This document shows, one piece after another, positions 1 to 6,950 of a stretch of DNA of 13,675 nucleotides. The stretch's first letter is position 1; every line of letters begins with the position of its first letter. Under the pieces are notes generated by a model. It had not been told where the DNA came from. It was given only the letters and a program-made list of their open reading frames with translations, and did no database searches. The DNA is from JAPLDB01 sp038230515 (GTDB lineage: Bacteria > Bacteroidota > Bacteroidia > AKYH767-A > 2013-40CM-41-45): NCBI GenBank assembly GCA_038230515.1, contig JBBRND010000059.1:1-13675 (forward strand), given 5' to 3'. Position numbers and translations under genes: made by a program.

Positions 1-55
1 ATGACGATCGCACTTTTGTGGGTGAAGCTGGCAGTGGAGGCATAATTTTTTTAGT
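1..55. other. Left-edge fragment, content undetermined
   Basis: These bases are too few to assign. On the plus strand one frame reads a short peptide and stops at TAA 43-45, so it could be the tail of a gene entering from the left. Another plus frame stays open through the palindrome that follows. A minus-strand reading from an ATG near 41-43 is also open to the edge. A T-run at 46-52 lies just before the palindrome. I see no motif that favours any of these. Confidence 0.3.
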
Positions 56-121
56 GTCATGCCTAACTTGTTTCGGCATCCATTTGTTCTTCGAGGGATG
101 CCGAAAAAAGTTCGGCATGAC
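56..121. repeat. REP-like imperfect palindrome (26-bp arms)
   Basis: The arms are 56-81 and 96-121 around a 14-base loop, with 24 of 26 positions paired. The outer part is GTCATGCC (56-63) with GGCATGAC (114-121), then AACTT (65-69) with AAGTT (108-112), and the inner part is TTTCGGCATCC (71-81) with GGATGCCGAAA (96-106). The mismatches are T64/C113 and G70/A107. From memory, similar palindromes with GTCATGC ends and an AACTTGTTTC core are scattered between genes in many Bacteroidota genomes; I cannot check that here. It sits 10 bases past the stop of the minus-strand gene, so it could protect or end that transcript. There is no T-run on the correct side, so it is not a standard intrinsic terminator. 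Confidence 0.85.
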
Positions 122-131
122 AACTCAGTGA

Positions 132-1961
132 TTATTTCAAAACAATAATCCGTTGCGAAATTATTTTTGAATCAGTAGTGAGTCGAATTGTGTAAACTCC
201 TTTTGAGAGATTCAGTTGATCTGCATCAAATACAAACGTAAAGTTCCCTGCCTGGTGTTCGCCTGAAGTAAAAGTGGTGATTTTATTTCCGATCATATCA
301 AATGCCTCCAGCGTTAGATTGGTTTTAGCAGCAATAGAAAAAGAAATTTTAGAATAACCGGCAGTAGGATTCGGAGCAATTGCAAACCCGAATACATCTG
401 TCTTCGCTTCAGAAATTCCTGTAGTTGTAAAAGTAACGGTCACGACTTGCTGAGTAAAGCCACATTGGTTGTATGCAGTAAGAACAATGGTGTAATCTCC
501 GGGTCCCGGAAAAGTATGAATCGGATTTACTCCTGCACTGTAGCCGCCATCACCAAAATTCCACATCACTGAATCGTAGTTAGTAGAACTGTTGAAGAAA
601 GTCAACGTGTATGCATTTGCAGCGTAAGTAAAGTTGCAGGTTGGAAACGGAACATTCAATTGTTGGGAAAGCGTAACAGGAACAGCCACCCAGTTGTTGC
701 TGTCGTTCGTTTCAAGAATAACATTGAGCGGATCGGTAATTGAAACTACATAGTAATCTCCGTTGCAGATGTTGGCAGGAAGATCAACCCACTGTCCCGT
801 GAGACCGGAACTGTAAATATCCAGTTTGCCGGTAAAAATTCCCTGATCGGTAGTGCATCCTGTTATTGCCCCCATTGGTGCATTGGGGATATCTGCCATT
901 GTAAGTACATTGCCTGCAGTATCAACACAAAATCCACCATTGCCCGTGCAATCACCGAGATTCACCAGGCAATAACTTTGTTTGTTTCCTGTTCCGATGA
1001 TGGGCCAATCGTAAGGTTGCAACCCGTACACAGGTCTGCGCAAAGAATAATGTGCCCAGTTGTCGAGATGAATATGTCCGTGTGAAGGATGATAAGTCAT
1101 CGTTCCGGCAGGGCGAGTCCAGCTTGTCATCGTGTTGTTGTGCTTGTGATAAATTGTTTGATCAACTAATTGCGTTGGCGGAAGTCCGTTGCCGGGGCAG
1201 GTTACAGTTGCACAGGGCACAATTACAGTATCGCAATAGCATGTATTTGTTCCATGAATTTCCAGCGGGCCCCAACCAATGTTTGGTGTTGCATTGCCGA
1301 TGAATAGTTGATTGCCGGTTTCGTGATGATCATTCATAATGCATTGATAAGAGGAGGTCATGTCTGGCAAGAGGTCGCAGTCCTGCGTGCCATCCGGGCA
1401 TTGGCAAAGTGTTCCATCAGTTGTACTACATGGCATCACAATGGGTGGTGTTGGGTTGTTGCTGAATGTAAGATGCCACTCGCGCACATTCCCTACATCA
1501 ACTCCGGCCATGTCCGTTACCAGGAGGTACCATGTGCCGTTAGGATTTTGTCCGTTGTCGAAAAGCGAAAGTTCTCCGTCAGGATCATACTCACCCGTGT
1601 AAGGCGGAACATTTGACAGATCACTGATTAATCCGTTTGCCCCGTGCCCACGAAAACAAGTGCCGATAAAATTATCTCCTCCTGCGCCTCTGCGGAAACT
1701 TAAAATTACCTGCTGGCTATCGGGACTTATCAGTTCGATGCGGAGATCTCCATCGTAGGTATGCAGGAGTGTATCGAGGCAGGCGCGCTCAATGCCGAAG
1801 GTGGTATCAATTGCAGTCGGCAATCCATTTACAACACAGGCAAAGCGAACTGGGTGTGCAACGGTGTCGTAGTCAGGAATGGCTCCCGTATCACCATAAA
1901 AAGTTTGCGCGAAACCGTTCAGTGAAATCAGCAAGCTTGCAAGGAGTAGGAGTTTCTTCAT
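132..1961 (-). CDS. Secreted lysyl oxidase-domain protein with P-domain, PKD domain and T9SS sorting tail
   Basis: 609 residues. Residues 1-19 form a signal peptide (MKKLLLLASLLISLNGFAQ). Residues ~35-168 resemble a proprotein-convertase P-domain (GDLRIELISP, FDNGQNPNGTW, VREWHLTFSN). Residues ~200-431 resemble lysyl oxidase: the copper motif HGHIH gives H294, H296 and H298, followed by AHYSL. K327 (NKQSYCL) and Y383 (DIYSSGLTGQW) align by eye with human LOX K320 and Y355, which form the lysine tyrosylquinone cofactor; Y383 lies seven residues before QW, as in human LOX. The end GDYYVVSITDP...NDSNNW also fits the family. Residues ~441-513 are a PKD domain (WNFGDGG, HTFPGPGDYTIVLTA). Residues ~526-609 are a T9SS type A tail (APNPTAG, SKGVYTIRL). 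The likely role is an exported or surface-held copper amine oxidase acting on lysine or amine groups of an extracellular polymer. The substrate is unknown. It is transcribed alone, divergently from the rhomboid gene. Confidence 0.88.
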   Translation of the reverse strand: MKKLLLLASLLISLNGFAQTFYGDTGAIPDYDTVAHPVRFACVVNGLPTAIDTTFGIERACLDTLLHTYDGDLRIELISPDSQQVILSFRRGAGGDNFIGTCFRGHGANGLISDLSNVPPYTGEYDPDGELSLFDNGQNPNGTWYLLVTDMAGVDVGNVREWHLTFSNNPTPPIVMPCSTTDGTLCQCPDGTQDCDLLPDMTSSYQCIMNDHHETGNQLFIGNATPNIGWGPLEIHGTNTCYCDTVIVPCATVTCPGNGLPPTQLVDQTIYHKHNNTMTSWTRPAGTMTYHPSHGHIHLDNWAHYSLRRPVYGLQPYDWPIIGTGNKQSYCLVNLGDCTGNGGFCVDTAGNVLTMADIPNAPMGAITGCTTDQGIFTGKLDIYSSGLTGQWVDLPANICNGDYYVVSITDPLNVILETNDSNNWVAVPVTLSQQLNVPFPTCNFTYAANAYTLTFFNSSTNYDSVMWNFGDGGYSAGVNPIHTFPGPGDYTIVLTAYNQCGFTQQVVTVTFTTTGISEAKTDVFGFAIAPNPTAGYSKISFSIAAKTNLTLEAFDMIGNKITTFTSGEHQAGNFTFVFDADQLNLSKGVYTIRLTTDSKIISQRIIVLK

Positions 1962-1989
1962 TGTTGTTTAAGTTAATTTATTGTGTGAG

Positions 1990-1997
1990 CAAAGATA
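1990..1997 (-). promoter_or_regulatory. Putative -7 promoter box (TATCTTTG) for the lysyl oxidase gene
   Basis: Read on the minus strand this is TATCTTTG, an exact match to the Bacteroidota -7 consensus TAnnTTTG. It lies 28 bases upstream of the ATG, giving a leader of about 20 bases. No clear TTG -33 element is seen at the usual spacing. Confidence 0.55.
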
Positions 1998-2057
1998 GAA
2001 TCTTTTTTCGGTGCATGCGTTCACACTTATCGGTTAACAGTTCGCACCATCTTCGGA

Positions 2058-2086
2058 TTGTTTGAATCATTTTGATTTTACTTTTG
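2058..2086 (+). promoter_or_regulatory. Bacteroidota-type promoter for the rhomboid-HAD pair
   Basis: A TTG (-33) at 2058-2060 is followed after 18 bases by TACTTTTG (2079-2086), an exact TAnnTTTG match. Transcription should start near 2090-2093, only a few bases before the ATG at 2095. This supports that ATG over the upstream in-frame TTG at 2062, which would put the promoter inside the coding region. Confidence 0.65.
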
Positions 2087-2094
2087 TGCGCTCT

Positions 2095-2718
2095 ATGTCA
2101 CTCACACTTTATATTATCATCGCTACCAGCATTCTTTCCATTATCTGTTTTCAGAATGATGAGCTGCGCGACCGATTTATTTTTAATCCCTTTATCATCC
2201 GTGAGCAGCGGCAGTGGTACCGCTTCATTAGCAGCGGACTTATTCATGCAGACTGGATTCATCTTTTGATAAACATGTTTGTGATGTACATGTTCGGTAC
2301 TGTAGTAGAACGGTATTTCGATTCCGTTTTTGAAGGGAGGGGACCATTTGATTTCCTGCTGCTTTATTTCGGAGGAATGGCAGTCAGCACAATCCGCACC
2401 TACTACAAACATAAGTTCGATAACCGCTACCGTGCGCTGGGCGCATCAGGCGCGGTGAGTGCCATTGTGTTTTCTTACATTCTTTTCGATCCCCTTGAAA
2501 AGCTTTGCCTCTATGGAATTATTTGCCTGCCAGGAATTATTTTCGGTGTGCTTTACCTCGTGTATTGTTACTATGCAGGCAAGCGCAACATCGGGTTTGT
2601 AAATCACGATGCCCATTTGTGGGGCGCAGTGTTTGGTTTCTTCTTCACCATTGTGCTCAAGCCCGATCTCTTCCTTTATTTTTTAAAGCAACTTCCTTTT
2701 CTTCAGCATGCCTTCTGA
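2095..2718 (+). CDS. Rhomboid family intramembrane serine protease
   Basis: 207 residues from ATG 2095. An in-frame TTG at 2062 would add 11 residues but lies within the promoter. The protein is strongly hydrophobic, with about six membrane segments. Rhomboid landmarks are present: H51, H56 and N60 in HADWIHLLIN (H56 and N60 match the oxyanion-hole His and Asn of GlpG), catalytic S118 in GASGA, and catalytic H174 in HDAHLWGAVFG. It should cleave transmembrane segments of other membrane proteins within the inner membrane. No extra domain is visible, so this is a minimal rhomboid. It overlaps the next gene by 11 bases, which suggests co-transcription and translational coupling. The natural substrate cannot be told from the sequence. 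Confidence 0.92.
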   Translation: MSLTLYIIIATSILSIICFQNDELRDRFIFNPFIIREQRQWYRFISSGLIHADWIHLLINMFVMYMFGTVVERYFDSVFEGRGPFDFLLLYFGGMAVSTIRTYYKHKFDNRYRALGASGAVSAIVFSYILFDPLEKLCLYGIICLPGIIFGVLYLVYCYYAGKRNIGFVNHDAHLWGAVFGFFFTIVLKPDLFLYFLKQLPFLQHAF

Positions 2719-3202
2719 AAAAAACAAAGCCGTCTTCTTAGACCGCGATGGAGTGCTTAACCGCGAAATTGGCGATTTCGTTTTTAATCTCGAAGATTTC
2801 ATCATCAACGATGGAGTAGTGGAGGCGCTAAAAATCTTTCAGGAGAAAAATTACCTGCTCATCGTTATCAGCAACCAGAGCGGCATTTCAAAAGGACTCT
2901 ACACTAAAGAGCAGGCAGATTACCTCCACCTGCATCTTGAGCGTGCCCTCAATAAAAACGGCATCACTCTCATTGAAATTTATTACTGCACGCATCATCC
3001 CGATTTTACAAACTGCATCTGCCGCAAGCCCGATTCGCTGCTTTTAGAAAAAGCATTGGCGCGCTTTAACATTGATGCCTCCCTTAGTTATTTTATTGGC
3101 GATGCCGACCGCGACATGCAGGCAGGGCACAAAGTAGGAGTAAATACCATTAAGGTTGTGGCAAATTCTTCGCTGATGGAAGTGGTGGGGAGGATTACCT
3201 GA
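2708..3202 (+). CDS. HAD-IIIA phosphatase, GmhB/HisB-N type
   Basis: 164 residues, a usual length for this family. Motif I is FLDRDGVLN with nucleophile D12 and D14; motif II is VISNQSG (S55, N56); the later acidic motif is FIGDADRDMQAG (D132, D136). A zinc-binding insert CTHHPDF..CICRKP supplies C94, H96, C103 and C105, as in D-glycero-D-manno-heptose-1,7-bisphosphate 7-phosphatase (GmhB) and the histidinol-phosphatase half of HisB. GmhB removes the 7-phosphate in the cytoplasm during ADP-heptose synthesis for LPS or surface glycans. No gmhA, hldE or his gene lies nearby, so the exact substrate is inferred from the family only. The start overlaps the rhomboid stop by 11 bases. Confidence 0.87.
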   Translation: MPSEKNKAVFLDRDGVLNREIGDFVFNLEDFIINDGVVEALKIFQEKNYLLIVISNQSGISKGLYTKEQADYLHLHLERALNKNGITLIEIYYCTHHPDFTNCICRKPDSLLLEKALARFNIDASLSYFIGDADRDMQAGHKVGVNTIKVVANSSLMEVVGRIT

Positions 3203-3451
3203 AATCATTATGCTCCATTTTTTAAAAGGCGCGTTTTTGGCTTTTCTAAAAATTGCCCTTTTTTTTTGATAAATTCAAACTATTTTTCTCAAACCTCTCA
3301 AGGTTTAAGATAAAATTCTTCATGACTAAGGTAAACCTCTCAGAATTTGTTAAAAGTTGCGAATAAATAACAGATTTTTTTAAACGGCTCTCAAAAGCCG
3401 TTACTTCCGTGCTGCCATTCCGGAACATTAAATAATTACACAACGCTCATT
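3203..3451. other. AT-rich intergenic region with small repeats and a hairpin
   Basis: No gene is supported here. Two copies of AAACCTCTCA occur at 3291-3300 and 3333-3342. A perfect 7-bp hairpin, AACGGCT (3383-3389) with AGCCGTT (3396-3402), has a 6-base loop but no T-run after it on either strand. A T-rich tract near 3257-3268 follows weak AAAAG/CTTTT pairing and might help end transcription of the HAD gene, but it is not a convincing terminator. Confidence 0.5.
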
Positions 3452-3479
3452 TTGCGTGCTGAATGTTTAACTACTTTTG
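3452..3479 (+). promoter_or_regulatory. Bacteroidota-type promoter for the Asp-box propeller gene
   Basis: TTG (3452-3454), a 17-base spacer, then TACTTTTG (3472-3479) match the -33/-7 pattern of Bacteroidota primary sigma promoters. Transcription would start near 3485, leaving a leader of about 26 bases before ATG 3512. The same TTG could be mistaken for a start codon; the promoter and the signal peptide argue against that. Confidence 0.7.
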
Positions 3480-3511
3480 AGCTCCTAATTTTAAAAAACC
3501 AAATAATCATT

Positions 3512-4846
3512 ATGAGAAAAATTTTACTTCTAGTTTCTTCAGCATTTCTTTTCGGTAGTTCAGCGCTCAAAGCCCAGACATGGATTGAGCAGAATTCAAA
3601 CTTTACAAACACCTCAGAAGGTGTGTTAGACATTTCAGTTGTTGACGACAACACCTGCTGGGCGCTTGGCTATGACGGCACCGGCACCGGAATTGACTTT
3701 ATTGACTTCGCCCATACCAACGATGGCGGCACTACCTTTAATATTGGAACAGTTGGCACTGATACTACTTTTCAGTTCTCTAACATTTCAGCCATCAGTT
3801 ACGACACTGCATGGGTAGCAATGTTCAATCATGTAGCTACCTTAGGTGGCGGCATCTGGCATACAACGGATGGAGGCACTACCTGGACTCAGCAGGGCGT
3901 AGGCACCATCTTCAATGCAAGCTCTTTTCCTGATGTAGTTCATTTCTGGAATGCCACCGATGGTGTAGCCATTGGCGATCCTAACAACGGATACTTTGAA
4001 ATTTATACAACTACTGATGGAGGCACCACCTGGACCCGCACTCCTCAGGCAAATATTCCCGCTAATCTGTCGGCAGAAGCAGGAATCACTAACTGGTATG
4101 ATACCTATGGCGACAACGTATGGTTCTATACCAGTAAAGGAAGAGTTTATCATTCTCCTGATAAAGGCACTACCTGGACAGTTGGAACAGTACACACGCT
4201 CACCACCACTCAATACATGAACCTGAAATTTTATGATGCCAATAACGGAATCGCAAACGTAGCAAGCACCGGAGGCGTATTTGTTGGAGCTTACAGAACA
4301 TCTGACGGAGGCGCAACATGGACTGCTTACACACCCACCGGAAATTTCTGGACCTCTGATCTGGTAATTGTTCCCAATACAGGAATTGCAGTTTCTACGG
4401 GCGCGGCAACCGGCTTTACAGGGTCCAGCTTCAGCGAAGATACCGGAACTACCTGGTATGATATTGATTCAGGCACGCAGCATACTGCACTTGGAGCTAG
4501 CAGCTTCAACGGAATGTGGAGCGGTGGCTTTAGCGCAGGATTTCAGTCAGGAGGTATTTTTAAGTATGACGGTTTTCCGCTTGCAGTTCATGAAATTGCT
4601 GTTGATCTCAAGAGCTACAACCTTTATCCGAACCCAACTTCAGGCATCGTTACTTTGAATATGAAATCGAAAGTTCAAAGCGTGCAGGTAATAGATGCAA
4701 TGGGAAAAATAGTATATGCTGAAAAATTTTCAGCAACAAACATCGCGAAGAAGTCATTTGATTTCTCTTCTCTTGCAAAAGGAATTTATTCACTCGTTCT
4801 TACTTCCGCAACTGAAAGAACGCAGGAAAAGCTGGTGATTCAGTAA
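3512..4846 (+). CDS. Secreted Asp-box (BNR) beta-propeller protein with T9SS sorting tail
   Basis: 444 residues from ATG 3512, where a signal peptide begins (MRKILLLVSSAFLFGSSALKAQ); an upstream TTG at 3452 would bury it behind 20 extra residues. Six Asp-box motifs of the form S/T-x-D-x-G-x-T-W/F have their Asp at residues 71, 120, 169, 217, 265 and 310, a period of 45-49 residues that indicates successive propeller blades as in BNR/sialidase or Ycf48-like folds. The catalytic arginine triad and other marks of a sialidase are not recognisable, so an enzymatic role is not supported. Residues ~370-444 are a T9SS type A domain (YPNPTSGIVTLN, GKIVYAEKF, LAKGIYSLVL). Expected location is outside the cell or on its surface. 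Ligand and function are unknown. It has its own promoter and a strong terminator. Confidence 0.87.
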   Translation: MRKILLLVSSAFLFGSSALKAQTWIEQNSNFTNTSEGVLDISVVDDNTCWALGYDGTGTGIDFIDFAHTNDGGTTFNIGTVGTDTTFQFSNISAISYDTAWVAMFNHVATLGGGIWHTTDGGTTWTQQGVGTIFNASSFPDVVHFWNATDGVAIGDPNNGYFEIYTTTDGGTTWTRTPQANIPANLSAEAGITNWYDTYGDNVWFYTSKGRVYHSPDKGTTWTVGTVHTLTTTQYMNLKFYDANNGIANVASTGGVFVGAYRTSDGGATWTAYTPTGNFWTSDLVIVPNTGIAVSTGAATGFTGSSFSEDTGTTWYDIDSGTQHTALGASSFNGMWSGGFSAGFQSGGIFKYDGFPLAVHEIAVDLKSYNLYPNPTSGIVTLNMKSKVQSVQVIDAMGKIVYAEKFSATNIAKKSFDFSSLAKGIYSLVLTSATERTQEKLVIQ

Positions 4847-4864
4847 ATCATATTTGAATTTCAG

Positions 4865-4904
4865 AAAGGGCTGTGCTGGTATTTCAGCGCGGCCCTTTTT
4901 ATTT
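4865..4904 (+). terminator. Strong intrinsic terminator after the propeller gene
   Basis: A 14-bp stem (4865-4878 with 4885-4898, including two G-T wobbles) closes a 6-base loop. The stem begins AAAGGGC and ends GCCCTTT, and a T-rich tail runs to about 4904. It begins 18 bases after the stop codon. Confidence 0.9.
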
Positions 4905-4929
4905 GGAAGATGAGGCAACTTTTATTTTC

Positions 4930-4937
4930 TATTTTTG
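4930..4937 (+). promoter_or_regulatory. Putative -7 box (TATTTTTG) for the ABC exporter
   Basis: This is an exact TAnnTTTG match between the terminator and the ABC gene. The closest TTG upstream (4903-4905) is 24 bases away, longer than usual. The predicted leader is about 45 bases. The tract is T-rich, so a chance match is quite possible. Confidence 0.4.
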
Positions 4938-4988
4938 TTTCGATCAAAACAGACGAAGCACCAACCCTTGCTTTCCTAACTTCATTTC

Positions 4989-6797
4989 ATGAAACTGTTA
5001 CTTAGTTACCTTAAAGAACATAAATCACTAGTCTTTCTCGCGCTCCTGCTCGCCACTATCAACCAATGTTTCTCGTTGATGGATCCGCTCATTGCAGGTA
5101 AAATGATGGATCGCTTCGGAGTTCACATTAGCGATTACCGAAACGATCCAGCAAAGAATTTTGCTTACGACATCATGTGGCTGTTGCTTGCTTCCATGGG
5201 TGTAGCAATGGTATCGCGTATCGCGAAAAACTTCCAGGATTATTTCACCAGCGTTATCGTGCAGAAAACAGGAGTGCGGATGTACACCGATGGTATCCGT
5301 CATTCGCTTGAGCTTCCATATCACGTATTCGAAGACCAGCGAAGCGGAGAAACACTTGGCAAACTTCAAAAGGTAAGAAGCGATTCAGAGAAATTCATCA
5401 ATGCATTTGTGAGCATTGTGTTTCAATCACTCGTGGGAGTAGTGTTTGTAATTGTGTATGCAATCAATGTTCATTGGATTATTGCACCCATTTTTCTGAT
5501 CACCGTTCCACTGCTGAGTGTTGTTAGCAGCGTGCTGAGCAAGCGTATCAAAAAGATTTCAAAAACTATTTTGAAAGAAACCACTTCACTTGCCGGATCA
5601 ACTACAGAATCGCTCCGCAATATTGAGTTGGTAAAAAGTTTAGGATTGGCAAAACAAGAAATCGGAAGATTGAATTCCGTGACTGATAAAATACTTTCTC
5701 TTGAATTAAAGAAAGTCCGGTTCATCCGTAGTTTGAGTTTTGTACAGGGAACAACAGTAAATTTTCTTCGCACCTGTTTAATTTTTCTTCTCTATTATTT
5801 AGTTTTTAGAGATACCATTACTCCGGGCAAGTTAATGACGCTGATGTTTTATTCCTTTTTTATTTTCGGACCGCTACAGGAATTGGGAAATGTAATTGCT
5901 GTGTATCGTGAAGCGCAGGCATCATTGCAGGTTTTCGAAGACATCTTAAATACGCCAGTTGAACCTAAACCTACGAATCCTAAAAAGCTCGAGGAGATTT
6001 CAAGATTGAAATTTGATCATGTTCGCTTCCGACATCAAACTGCCACAACAAATGCGGTGGAAAACATTTCGTTCGAAACGAGGAAGGGACAAACCATTGC
6101 ATTTGTAGGTCCGTCAGGTTCAGGAAAAACAACACTCGTAAAATTGTTGGTAGGATTATACCGCCCTCTTGAAGGAGAAATTTATTACAACGATATCCCA
6201 GGAAATGAATTGGAGTTTGATGAATTGCGTGAGCAGATCGGATTTGTAACGCAGGACACTCAATTATTTTCAGGAACAATTCGTGAAAATCTTTTATTTG
6301 TAAAACCCGATGCAACTGATGAACAGTGCATGGAAGTATTGGAGAAAGCAGCATGTCAAAGTTTACTTACACGAGCTTCAAACGGATTGGACACTTTGAT
6401 CGGAGAAGGCGGAGTAAAAGTTTCCGGTGGGGAAAAGCAGCGACTCTCAATTGCAAGAGCACTGCTTCGTCAACCAAATCTCCTGGTGTTTGATGAAGCT
6501 ACATCATCGCTCGACTCAATTACTGAAGAAGAAATCACAGATACTGTGCGTCAACTTTCTTCGCGTAAAGAACACATTACAATTTTAATCGCTCATAGGT
6601 TGAGTACGATCATGCATGCCGATCGCATTTTTGTTTTGGAAAGAGGTCGCATTGTAGAACAGGGCGCGCACAACCACTTGCTCGAAGATAAGGGCTTGTA
6701 TTATGCAATGTGGCGACAGCAGATCGGTGAACGCAAGCATGTGGTTGCCTCCGGAAACAATGTGCCGAAGCCAACAGTGCCGGTGAATGCAAATTGA
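4989..6797 (+). CDS. Type I ABC exporter, fused permease-ATPase half-transporter (MsbA-like)
   Basis: 602 residues, a normal size for a fused TMD-NBD half-transporter that works as a dimer in the inner membrane. About six transmembrane segments lie between residues 12 and 305. The nucleotide-binding domain occupies ~338-580: Walker A GPSGSGKTT (374-382, K380), Q-loop Q422, signature VSGGE (478-482), Walker B LLVFDEA with D502 and catalytic E503, D-loop SSLD (506-509), and H-loop H536 in IAHRLS. All residues needed for ATP hydrolysis are present, so a homodimer could be active. Substrates of such exporters include lipids, lipid A, peptides and drugs. Nothing nearby identifies this one, and no second half-transporter or membrane-fusion partner is adjacent. 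The start has no competing upstream ATG and fits the usual cytoplasmic N-terminus. Confidence 0.95.
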   Translation: MKLLLSYLKEHKSLVFLALLLATINQCFSLMDPLIAGKMMDRFGVHISDYRNDPAKNFAYDIMWLLLASMGVAMVSRIAKNFQDYFTSVIVQKTGVRMYTDGIRHSLELPYHVFEDQRSGETLGKLQKVRSDSEKFINAFVSIVFQSLVGVVFVIVYAINVHWIIAPIFLITVPLLSVVSSVLSKRIKKISKTILKETTSLAGSTTESLRNIELVKSLGLAKQEIGRLNSVTDKILSLELKKVRFIRSLSFVQGTTVNFLRTCLIFLLYYLVFRDTITPGKLMTLMFYSFFIFGPLQELGNVIAVYREAQASLQVFEDILNTPVEPKPTNPKKLEEISRLKFDHVRFRHQTATTNAVENISFETRKGQTIAFVGPSGSGKTTLVKLLVGLYRPLEGEIYYNDIPGNELEFDELREQIGFVTQDTQLFSGTIRENLLFVKPDATDEQCMEVLEKAACQSLLTRASNGLDTLIGEGGVKVSGGEKQRLSIARALLRQPNLLVFDEATSSLDSITEEEITDTVRQLSSRKEHITILIAHRLSTIMHADRIFVLERGRIVEQGAHNHLLEDKGLYYAMWRQQIGERKHVVASGNNVPKPTVPVNAN

Positions 6798-6906
6798 ATT
6801 TCGAAAAATGAACTGGTGAAAGGAATTTTGTTTCATCATCCCACATTTTAAACAGGCACTTATCTGTCAACATTTCCTCGTTGATATTTACACCATGTTT
6901 TTTCAG

Positions 6907-6933
6907 TTGTAGTTTGGTGTGCAGATACATTTG
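6907..6933 (+). promoter_or_regulatory. Bacteroidota-type promoter for the glycosyltransferase-sigma-rsmG operon
   Basis: TTG (6907-6909), a 16-base spacer, then TACATTTG (6926-6933), an exact TAnnTTTG. The start codon at 6951 leaves a leader of roughly 10 bases. The spacer is slightly short. Confidence 0.55.
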
Positions 6934-6950
6934 TGCAAGTTTAACAGGAA

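Noticed and set aside
1052..1616. Plus-strand ORFs opposite the lysyl oxidase gene
   Set aside because: The minus frame carries a signal peptide, four recognisable domains and conserved catalytic residues. The plus frames read as antisense noise rich in Cys, His and Arg.
2098..2412. 104-codon minus-strand ORF inside the rhomboid gene
   Set aside because: It is antisense to a well-supported gene and has no recognisable motif. The same applies to the other antisense frames inside the propeller, ABC, glycosyltransferase and large surface-protein genes.
3383..3402. 7-bp hairpin as a terminator
   Set aside because: No T-run follows on either strand, and it is about 180 bases past the HAD gene stop.
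3452..3511. TTG start for the Asp-box propeller gene
   Set aside because: It would place 20 residues in front of a clear signal peptide and overlaps the -33/-7 promoter.
6814..6838. Hairpin TGGTGAAA/TTTCATCA after the ABC gene as a terminator
   Set aside because: The stem is AT-rich with a G-T pair and has no T-tract afterwards.
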